A stretch of DNA of 25,775 bases from a virus. The stretch covers positions 1-25,775 of the IMG/VR virus record IMGVR_UViG_3300007734_000518; one strand, written 5' to 3'. Positions 20,536 to 25,775 of this stretch are shown one piece after another (the first letter of the stretch is position 1; every line of letters begins with the position of its first letter). A model generated the notes under the pieces. It did not search any database. It saw nothing but the letters and a program-made list of their open reading frames with translations, and was not told where the DNA came from. A program made the translations under genes and the position numbers.

Positions 20536-20708
20536 GCACTCTCAAGGCATCAGGTGGCGTTCTTGGGGGTGGAAGTGAATCTTTTATCGTTCACGAAAGC
20601 TAAGCGAGCGCAGAATGTAAATGATTATGAAACTTGGGTCGCGGGGGGGTAGTGCCAACATTGAATGCAATGGATAACAATGGAGAAGCATTTGCAACAG
20701 TTCTAGTT

Positions 20709-21173
20709 GTTGCAGTTGATGGATACAACCAAACGATTTCAAATATCAATCAAACTTTACGAGTTGGATCGGATTTAGACAAAATGGGGATGGTTTTGAT
20801 TTGTGCAGTTGATTTTTACAATGCTTCAATCAGTAATGTTTCTCAGACAATAAAATCACACTCACCAAATGATGTGAATATTGGTGGAGTTCTCATCATT
20901 GATGGCACTCGTGTTGATGATGTCAGAGTGTATGAAGATGGAATAGTGCCAACAGTAATTTCACGATATGGAACAGGTGGGGGAAATGTGCCGATGATTT
21001 TCAGTCATACTCAAGGATTAGATGCACAACCAAGTGAAGAGAATTCACCAACATTGCGATCAGGTGGCAATGGGATGGCAGTTGCCTTTGATGCTTACAA
21101 TCACACAGTTTCAGAAGTGAATCAAACTTTGAGAAAAGGTTCAGACTTGGACAAAATGGGAACAGTTCTTGAA
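20709..21173 (+). repeat. Repeated recognition-region segments within the methyltransferase gene
   Basis: Three degenerate units share the pattern (A/V)xDxYNxxxSxxxQT(L/I): VDGYNQTISNINQTLRVGSD, VDFYNASISNVSQTIK and FDAYNHTVSEVNQTLRKGSD. Units 1 and 3 also share DLDKMGxVL. Between them lie two shorter units ending in Thr/Gly-rich RYGTGGGNVP and LRSGGNGMAV. This is where C5 methyltransferases carry target recognition, so the units may each hold a specificity or be spacer remnants. Confidence 0.6.
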
Positions 21174-21339
21174 TCTTCAGTAGTTCGCCGATTGACACCT
21201 GTTGAATGTGAAAGATTGCAGGGTTTTCCTGACAATTGGACAGATAACCAGGCAGATTCAAACCGATATAAGCAAATGGGCAATGCCGTTGCAGTTCCGG
21301 TGGTGGAATGGATTATTTCACGAATGGTGGCGCAGATCA

Positions 21340-21474
21340 ATGAGTGACACTTGTGTGAACTGTGGCAATGATGATGGGCCACACGCCATCTGCACAGATT
21401 GCTTAGAAAAGATTGATTGTAATTGCTACAAGGGTCAGAATTTGATTGATGATGTAATCGGGGGAGATGAATGA
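21340..21474 (+). CDS. Small zinc-binding protein (44 aa)
   Basis: Starts eight bases before the methyltransferase stop and overlaps the helicase start by four (ATGA). It contains TCVNCGNDD (C5, C8), ICTDCLEKIDCNCY (C18, C21, C27, C29): six Cys in 25 residues, enough for one or two zinc sites. The acidic C-terminus (DDVIGGDE) is encoded by the helicase gene's GGGGGA ribosome binding site. Longer in-frame starts upstream lie in the methyltransferase and are unlikely. Function unknown. Confidence 0.65.
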   Translation: MSDTCVNCGNDDGPHAICTDCLEKIDCNCYKGQNLIDDVIGGDE

Positions 21475-23543
21475 GTAACTTGCTACCAATCGCCCTGCGC
21501 TTCTTGGCACAAGGAATTGCAGTCGTTCCCACCGCCAATGATGGTTCAAAGCGCCCATCTTTTGCATGGAAGCGATTTGAAACCGAGATGCCGACAACAG
21601 ATGAGTTGTTGATGTGGTTCAAAGATGGTGTTGATGGCATCGGCGTTATCACAGGCAATGTGTCAAATCTTGAGATGTTGGAGTTGGAAGGTCGCGCCGT
21701 AGCTCAAAAGATGCACATTGAGATTGGCGAGATTGCAAAGAACTCAAAACTTGGTGACTTATGGAATCGCCTGAACAATGGTTATCTTGAAATGACACCA
21801 TCAGGTGGGTTGCATTGGTTGTATCGGATTGCAGATGGAGATGTTCCCGGCAACACCGTTCTTGCTCGAAAAGCAGGTGAAGATGGGGGTGTCCTTGCCG
21901 AGACACGCGGCACAGGTGGTTTTTCTATCACCGCACCGTCAGGTGGCAAGACACACCCCAATGGCGGTGATTGGACACTCATTGGCGGTTCCATTGAGAC
22001 AATTCCAACGATCACGATGGAAGAGCGCGATGCCCTGCACTCAATCTTTTCAATGTTCCATGAAATCCCACGAGTTGAAGCGGTGGCAGAAGATGTCATC
22101 TCTCGCACAGATGGCATTTTAACTCCCGGCGATGATTACAACGCCAAAGTCACCTGGGAATCCATCCTTGAACCTCTTGGGTGGACAAAGGTCTATTCAA
22201 AGGGGGATTTCATTGCATGGCGCAGACCAGGTAAGAATGAGGGTATATCTGCAACCACAAACTTCAATGGCAACGGCAAACTCTATGTGTTCTCCACATC
22301 AACCATCTTTGATGCAGAATCTTCATACTCCAAGTTTGCTGCCTACGCCAAAATTGAACACAATGGAGATTTCAAACAGGCTGCCAAAAACCTGCGCTCG
22401 CAAGGATATGGCGCAAGCAATGATCTGAAAACAGATTGGTCAGGTCTTGAAATCCATGCACCTTCAATGGTTCAGCTTCACGATGAGAACGAGGAAGTCA
22501 CCACAAGTTCTTGGATTCCGCGTGAGATTTGGAATGAGGACTTTGACGAGGAACTGCCACCCTCAATGCTTCGCCGTGAGGATGGGCATAACATTTTGTA
22601 TGCAGGAAAGGTCAACGCGCTCTTTGGTGAGTCTGAGTCAGGTAAGACTTGGGTTGCATTAGAAGCGGTGCGGCAGGAGTTAGCCAAAGGCAACTGTGTT
22701 TTCTACATTGACTTTGAGGATTCTGCACGAGGTATCTTCAACCGCCTTAAAACCCTTCAATGCAATATGGACAACCTGAAGTCATTTAAGTATGCCAACC
22801 CTGATGAACCACTCGGTGATGGCATCGGTGAGATTATGAAAACCGAGATCGGCAAATACCTGCCGACTTTGATTGTCGTGGATGGTGTCAACGCTGCGAT
22901 GAACCTGCTTGGATTGGATTTAGAGAAGAACAAGGATGCAACTACCTTCTCACAGAAGGTCTTGAAACCGCTGAAGATATTCGGCGCAGGTATCCTGACC
23001 ATTGACCATGTGACCAAGAGTAAGGACAATCGAGGCAACTATGCCATCGGCGCTCAAGCAAAGCGTGCCGATATTGATGGGGTGGCAATTGCCTGTGATG
23101 TGTCAATGCCATTTGGCAGAGGCATTGACGGCTGCCTTGAGTTGAAGGTGACGAAGGATCGCCCAGGTTTTGTCCGAGCCATCTGCCCTGATGCAAAGAC
23201 ACTTGGCGTTGCCAATATCCGAAACGGCAAGGATGACTCCATCTCTGTCTCAATCTCAGGTGGTACCGTGGCGATACCTTCTGCTGAGTCACGGATTGAG
23301 TTGGTTTCAGCTTTCATGGAGTCTCATGGGTATGAGATGGGGTTGAATGAGATTAGAGAAAAGATTCGCAAAGAAGGTCACAAGATCGGCAACACCGAGA
23401 TTTCAACGGCACTCACCGCCCTTGTGATGAGTCATCATCTGTTGATGAGAGAGGATGGGCAGAAGAAATTGTTCAAGCATCACAAGACATATGTGGTCAA
23501 TGATGTGCGAACTTTGGAGACTTTGCCTGTGGATAACTCTTGA
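21471..23543 (+). CDS. Replication protein: PrimPol-like N-terminal domain fused to a RepA-type helicase/ATPase
   Basis: A 690-residue replication protein. Residues 1-180 look like a bifunctional primase-polymerase domain (FLAQGIAVVPTANDGSKRP, GIGVITGNVSNLEMLELEG, TPSGGLHWLYRI), but the usual DxD metal pair is replaced by E71-L-E73. The central RecA-like AAA_25 domain has Walker A GESESGKT (386-393), FYIDFED and Walker B TLIVVDGV (D471), followed by ILTIDHVTKSKDNRG and KRADIDGVAI. The C-terminus is a helix-turn-helix-like domain. The start is ATG 21471, seven bases after GGGGG. It probably loads at the origin and unwinds DNA; the GC-rich repeat region downstream is a candidate site. Confidence 0.88.
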   Translation: MSNLLPIALRFLAQGIAVVPTANDGSKRPSFAWKRFETEMPTTDELLMWFKDGVDGIGVITGNVSNLEMLELEGRAVAQKMHIEIGEIAKNSKLGDLWNRLNNGYLEMTPSGGLHWLYRIADGDVPGNTVLARKAGEDGGVLAETRGTGGFSITAPSGGKTHPNGGDWTLIGGSIETIPTITMEERDALHSIFSMFHEIPRVEAVAEDVISRTDGILTPGDDYNAKVTWESILEPLGWTKVYSKGDFIAWRRPGKNEGISATTNFNGNGKLYVFSTSTIFDAESSYSKFAAYAKIEHNGDFKQAAKNLRSQGYGASNDLKTDWSGLEIHAPSMVQLHDENEEVTTSSWIPREIWNEDFDEELPPSMLRREDGHNILYAGKVNALFGESESGKTWVALEAVRQELAKGNCVFYIDFEDSARGIFNRLKTLQCNMDNLKSFKYANPDEPLGDGIGEIMKTEIGKYLPTLIVVDGVNAAMNLLGLDLEKNKDATTFSQKVLKPLKIFGAGILTIDHVTKSKDNRGNYAIGAQAKRADIDGVAIACDVSMPFGRGIDGCLELKVTKDRPGFVRAICPDAKTLGVANIRNGKDDSISVSISGGTVAIPSAESRIELVSAFMESHGYEMGLNEIREKIRKEGHKIGNTEISTALTALVMSHHLLMREDGQKKLFKHHKTYVVNDVRTLETLPVDNS

Positions 23544-23724
23544 GTGTGCAACCGCGCCGAACCGCGCCGAACCGATCCGCTAATTTCTCGGCATACTGCC
23601 GACAACCGCGCCGACGCGCCCCCTCTTTAGAGGGGCGCGGGGCGCGGTTCGGTGGCACGCTCACGGATTGGTTTGATAAATGAATTTCAACTTTGAACCA
23701 ATAAACTGCCGAGCCTGTGGAAAA
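23528..23724 (+). other. GC-rich repeat region flanked by DnaA-box-like sites (candidate replication origin)
   Basis: A perfect DnaA box complement (TGTGGATAA, 23528-23536) and a variant (TGTGGAAAA, 23716-23724) flank a very GC-rich stretch. It contains ACCGCGCCGA three times (23551-23560, 23561-23570, 23605-23614), a TCGGCA-TAC-TGCCGA palindrome (23588-23602), a GC hairpin with a bulge (615-626 with 629-639 of 23 kb) and CCGAACCGCGCC (23557-23568) inverted at 23641-23652. It lies directly after the helicase gene. The 136 bases between genes (23544-23679) hold no ORF. A strong transcription-blocking structure is an alternative. Confidence 0.5.
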
Positions 23725-24030
23725 CTTATTTGGCGCGGTTTATCTTCGGGCGGATTTGATACCAAACTTGATACGGCTCGACTCAATGTTGCCGAGGAGA
23801 TCGTGAAGATTTTGCAGGGTGCAAGAACCTATGAATGCCACAAGACTGTCATCTCATTTGAGGCAGTCAGAAGAACCTCAAGTCGGATTGCAATGGGAAC
23901 TCATCCCAACGCCGTCACCCTTGCCACCCACCTATGTTCGACCATGCACCTGTTTGAGACACCTGACATGGCACCTGCCTATTGGGGAAAGCCAAAGACA
24001 ACCAAAGAGTATGAAGGAGTTCCTTTCTGA
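23680..24030 (+). CDS. CxxC protein of the replication module (116 aa), unknown
   Basis: Starts downstream of the GC-rich region without a clear ribosome binding site. Near the N-terminus NCRACGKLIWRGLSSGG carries one CxxC pair; then DTKLDTARLNVAEEIVKI, TYECHKTVISFEAVRRTSSRI and a late HLCSTMH could complete a metal site. Proteins of this layout are common in actinophages beside helix-turn-helix genes. A DNA-binding or replication accessory role is inferred. The stop overlaps the next start by one base. Confidence 0.6.
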   Translation: MNFNFEPINCRACGKLIWRGLSSGGFDTKLDTARLNVAEEIVKILQGARTYECHKTVISFEAVRRTSSRIAMGTHPNAVTLATHLCSTMHLFETPDMAPAYWGKPKTTKEYEGVPF

Positions 24031-24770
24031 TGAACTGCACCATCTGCGACAGAGCGACCAAGCATGAAGGCGCGTGCCTTACCTGTGAGTTAAAGGTCAA
24101 GGCGTGTCTGACTGAACTTCCTGCATTGCAGTATGAGGCAGGTAATCACCTTGCACCTGCTCGGACAGGATCGGGCGCAGTTAGCTCGGAGAGAAGCATC
24201 GGCATCAATGTCAATGCTTTGGACTTTTCAATGGCAACTGACCTGCTCCACATCATGCATGGGTGGGAAGTGCCGATTCGGATCGGGCGTGGGCTGACAC
24301 CACCTGCCTTTGTGGATCGGGAACCAACCACAGATGCCGAGGTGGATGCCACCTGCTCGTTCCACCTGACTCACTTGGACTTCACTTTGTTGCAGCCGTG
24401 GGCGGTAGAGTTCGCCTCAGATGTCTATGGTCTCCATGCCAAAGGCAGAGCAGCAGCGAAGAAGTTCTCTGAACAAGCCCGGCGCATTCCTTGTCCAACA
24501 GATGAATGCAAACGATTTGTTGTGATTGATGTTGAGAACTTATCTGATGAGGTCTCTTGCTTTGGATGTAAGCAATCATGGACAGTAGCTCGATTGGTGA
24601 AGTTGGCAATGAGTAATCCGAACCGCAAATTCTTTCTTGATGTTGAGGCAATTAGTTTGTGGCTCAAGATAAGTCAGAGAGAGATTTATCGGATTGCAAA
24701 ACGCCATGACATTGAAAAGCGTGGAAGCCTATACAACTTCGGGGATATTTTGAAAGTGGTGCAATTGTGA
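24030..24770 (+). CDS. Zinc-binding and helix-turn-helix DNA-binding protein (246 aa)
   Basis: N-terminal CTICDRATKHEGACLTC (C3, C6, C16, C19) looks like a zinc finger; a long helical middle (24-150) follows; IPCPTDECKRF and VSCFGCKQSW (about 154-182) form a second CxxC-type set; and EAISLWLKISQREIYRIAKRHDIEKRG (209-235) is a good helix-turn-helix of the excisionase/MerR-like kind. Such composite proteins recur in actinophage early regions. It may control the neighbouring operons or act in replication. The TAATG-like junction with the previous gene implies coupled translation. Confidence 0.7.
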   Translation: MNCTICDRATKHEGACLTCELKVKACLTELPALQYEAGNHLAPARTGSGAVSSERSIGINVNALDFSMATDLLHIMHGWEVPIRIGRGLTPPAFVDREPTTDAEVDATCSFHLTHLDFTLLQPWAVEFASDVYGLHAKGRAAAKKFSEQARRIPCPTDECKRFVVIDVENLSDEVSCFGCKQSWTVARLVKLAMSNPNRKFFLDVEAISLWLKISQREIYRIAKRHDIEKRGSLYNFGDILKVVQL

Positions 24771-24862
24771 GTGATTTGACAAAGTTGGCAATTGAATATG
24801 CTACGCTTTCGCTATCAGGTTTTGCTATCCCTGCATCAGCATTAGGAACACTACAATGCTGA
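24767..24862 (+). CDS. Possible small peptide (31 aa)
   Basis: A GTG overlapping the previous stop (GTGA) opens a frame that ends seven bases after the ATG of the following gene: MSDLTKLAIEYATLSLSGFA and an Ala/Leu-rich tail. There is no strong ribosome binding site, and the same bases include a TTGACA element, so the stretch may be a promoter instead. Low support. Confidence 0.3.
   Translation: MSDLTKLAIEYATLSLSGFAIPASALGTLQC
24776..24802 (+). promoter_or_regulatory. Possible sigma-70-type promoter
   Basis: TTGACA (24776-24781) is an exact -35 consensus. TATGCT (24797-24802) is a fair -10 but the 15-base spacing is short. It would drive the last genes, the two endonucleases, and perhaps terminase beyond the window. 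Confidence 0.3.
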
Positions 24863-25059
24863 AGATAATGATAAACATTGGCGATGTTGCAACAGAGTTG
24901 ACAACAGATCAGTCTCTTTCATTTGATGCGATTGAGTCTTTAATGAATCGAGCAGTTCAAGCAACTCTTCAATCATACCTATCACTTCCGACTGAGGATC
25001 GCCTTGCTGCACTTGGATTGGATACTTCTGAAGATGATGAAGATGAGGACGATGAGTGA
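24856..25059 (+). CDS. Small acidic protein (67 aa), unknown
   Basis: Sixty-seven residues of helical protein (SFDAIESLMNRAVQATLQSYLSL, then TEDRLAALG) ending in an acidic tail TSEDDEDEDDE. No family is recognised. The Asp/Glu tail may mimic DNA or hold a partner. Its end overlaps the endonuclease VII start by eight bases, supporting the frame. The start overlaps the weak 31-residue peptide and lacks an obvious ribosome binding site. Confidence 0.55.
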   Translation: MLKIMINIGDVATELTTDQSLSFDAIESLMNRAVQATLQSYLSLPTEDRLAALGLDTSEDDEDEDDE

Positions 25060-25426
25060 CACGACATCCAAATGTCGGCGTTGCAAAATAGATTTACCTC
25101 TCGATTCATTTCATAAAGATAAGCGCACACCAAATGGGCGATACGATATCTGCAAACAATGTAGAACAATTCATCGCAACATCACAAACATTACTGATGA
25201 ACAATATGATGCGTTACTTGTAGCACAAAACAACTCATGTGCTATCTGTGGCATACATACATCAGAGGCAGAGCGTGGCTTAGTTGTTGACCACAATCAT
25301 CAGACTCACAAGATTCGTGGACTCTTATGCACACGATGCAATGTAGGGCTGGGGTACTATGGGGATGACACCACAAAGTTGTCAATGGCAATTGAGTATT
25401 TGGTAAAGACTGATGGTATTGCCTAG
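25052..25426 (+). CDS. Endonuclease VII-type (ENDO VII) recombination endonuclease
   Basis: A 124-residue protein from ATG 25052, overlapping the upstream stop. The N-terminus has an extra zinc ribbon (C8, C11, C34, C37: KCRRCKIDLP and DICKQC). The catalytic domain carries the endonuclease VII core: CAICG (C63, C66), LVVDHNHQTHKIRGLLC (D80-H81-N82-H83, C93) and TRCN (C96-N97), ending GLGYYGDD. Phage enzymes of this family resolve branched DNA before packaging. It sits just ahead of an HNH gene, near where the terminase should begin. Other upstream starts would run through the acidic gene and are rejected. Confidence 0.88.
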   Translation: MSDTTSKCRRCKIDLPLDSFHKDKRTPNGRYDICKQCRTIHRNITNITDEQYDALLVAQNNSCAICGIHTSEAERGLVVDHNHQTHKIRGLLCTRCNVGLGYYGDDTTKLSMAIEYLVKTDGIA

Positions 25427-25709
25427 ACCTTGCAATGGTTGTGGTGTTGTTGTCAGAGCTGCACGATGCAATGCTTGCAAAAGAATGTTAGGCCGGGGCA
25501 GACCACGGCGTGCGGATCGAGGATACGACAGTAAGTGGCACAAACTCTCTCGCACCATGAGGGAGCAACAACCCTTCTGCACCATCTGTTATTCAACAAA
25601 AGATTTGACTCTTGATCACATCCAACCCTTATCTCAAAACGGGTTAAGTATTCCAAGCAACTTGCAAGTGTTATGCCGTAAATGCAACAGCCGAAAAGGT
25701 TCGAAATAA
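25413..25709 (+). CDS. HNH endonuclease of the terminase-adjacent type
   Basis: A 98-residue protein overlapping the endonuclease VII gene by 14 bases. It has an N-terminal Cys pair (CNGC, C7/C10) and CNAC (C19/C22), then YDSKWHKLSRTMREQQPFC, and the HNH core: CTIC (C56, C59), LTLDHIQPLS (D68-H69), N83 in SNLQVLC and CRKCN (C88, C91). This is the form that commonly lies next to phage small terminase genes and takes part in cos cleavage. Its position at the end of the window suggests that terminase comes next. Confidence 0.88.
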   Translation: MVLPRPCNGCGVVVRAARCNACKRMLGRGRPRRADRGYDSKWHKLSRTMREQQPFCTICYSTKDLTLDHIQPLSQNGLSIPSNLQVLCRKCNSRKGSK

Positions 25710-25775
25710 TAAAGAACCCCCCGGTGGCACCTATGGGTACACGCACAATTTGCAAAACAAGCGCGAAAGCGTAAC
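25710..25775. other. Non-coding end of window, candidate packaging-site region
   Basis: Sixty-six bases after the HNH stop contain a C-rich ACCCCCCGGTGG element and a short CGC-GAAA-GCG hairpin, and no convincing gene (a 13-codon ORF is ignored). In phages with this gene order the cos site often lies between HNH and terminase genes, but nothing here proves an end. Confidence 0.2.

Larger units (their letters stand above)
19866..21347 (+). pseudogene. C5 cytosine DNA methyltransferase, reading frame broken and restored
   Basis: The N-terminal part has motif I SLFAGVGG (6-13), motif IV GGFPCQDLS with catalytic C78, ENVPG (116-120) and QRRRRVFIVG (158-167). The frame hits TAA at 20601. From about 20596 to 20649 the +1 frame continues the protein (KAKRAQNVNDYETWVAGG) and then stops, while after a G7 run (20643-20649) the original frame resumes with VVPTLNAMDNNGE and runs to motifs IX/X (RRLTPVECERLQGFPD, RYKQMGNAVAVPVVEW) at 21345. 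One extra A in GAAAG and one missing G in the G-run would restore a single protein of about 490 residues. Explanations are inactivation, phase variation, sequence error or recoding. The start is ATG 19866, overlapping the zinc-ribbon stop. Confidence 0.8.

Noticed and set aside
20634-21347. A separate second gene starting at TTG 20634
   Set aside because: There is no ribosome binding site, the first residues read as the middle of a methyltransferase recognition region, and the frame matches the upstream half.
23551-23614. A CRISPR array
   Set aside because: The direct repeat is only ten bases, occurs three times, and two copies are adjacent with no spacer.
16172-25709. Lysogeny genes (integrase, CI-like repressor)
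   Set aside because: I looked for tyrosine or serine recombinase motifs and a classical repressor and found none. The ribbon-helix-helix, WhiB and helix-turn-helix proteins do not by themselves show a temperate lifestyle.

Overview
The window is most of a tailed-phage (siphovirus-type) genome whose host is probably an actinobacterium. Direct support: a WhiB-family [4Fe-4S] regulator (16971-17438), a family confined to Actinobacteria and their phages; HK97-type capsid, tail-tube, tail-chaperone and tape-measure genes in standard order; and an actinophage-type replication block (Cas4/RecB-like exonuclease, SSB-like protein, PrimPol-helicase). Base composition looks mid-40s %GC by eye (not computed). 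That is low for this phylum and fits, without proving, the small-genome freshwater actinobacteria. Terminase, portal and protease are absent. They would lie before position 1, where the window opens inside the major capsid gene, or after the last base, where it closes just past an HNH gene of the kind that usually precedes terminase. No integrase or CI-type repressor is visible.

Layout. (1) 1-11086, plus strand: capsid C-terminus, a hairpin, a glycosyltransferase embedded in the head module, connector and neck proteins, two tandem tail-tube paralogues, tail chaperones with a CCCAAAT -1 frameshift site, tape measure, tail-tip protein, a fibre-like protein and three tandem adhesin-like paralogues. 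(2) 11083-11996: lysis genes (membrane protein, CHAP endolysin, second membrane protein). (3) 12000-14510: DUF6378 protein, two glycosyltransferases and an NAD-dependent epimerase, closed by a strong hairpin terminator at 14511-14554. (4) 14571-16007, minus strand: a compact operon of seven (perhaps eight) mostly tiny genes joined by TAATG or ATGA junctions and ending in a ribbon-helix-helix protein and a stand-alone PrimPol; five of them are too short for routine ORF calling. (5) 16008-16171: divergent control region with a perfect DnaA box. (6) 16172-25709, plus strand: small membrane protein, PD-(D/E)XK nuclease, WhiB, transglycosylase-like protein, exonuclease pair, SSB-like protein, a folded intergenic RNA candidate, FmdB-like zinc ribbon, a frame-disrupted C5 cytosine methyltransferase, PrimPol-helicase, a GC-rich repeat region that may be the replication origin, DNA-binding and zinc proteins, endonuclease VII and HNH endonuclease.

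How it works together: the left arm builds, glycosylates and releases virions. The right arm copies, recombines, modifies and resolves DNA for packaging. The minus-strand operon, facing the late genes across a terminator, is the accessory block with the least obvious role. The most unusual features are the methyltransferase locus (compensating frame breaks plus a long open +1 frame overlapping its catalytic core), the minus-strand micro-gene/PrimPol operon, the GC-rich repeat region after the helicase gene, and the three-stem intergenic structure with a tRNA-like T-arm.
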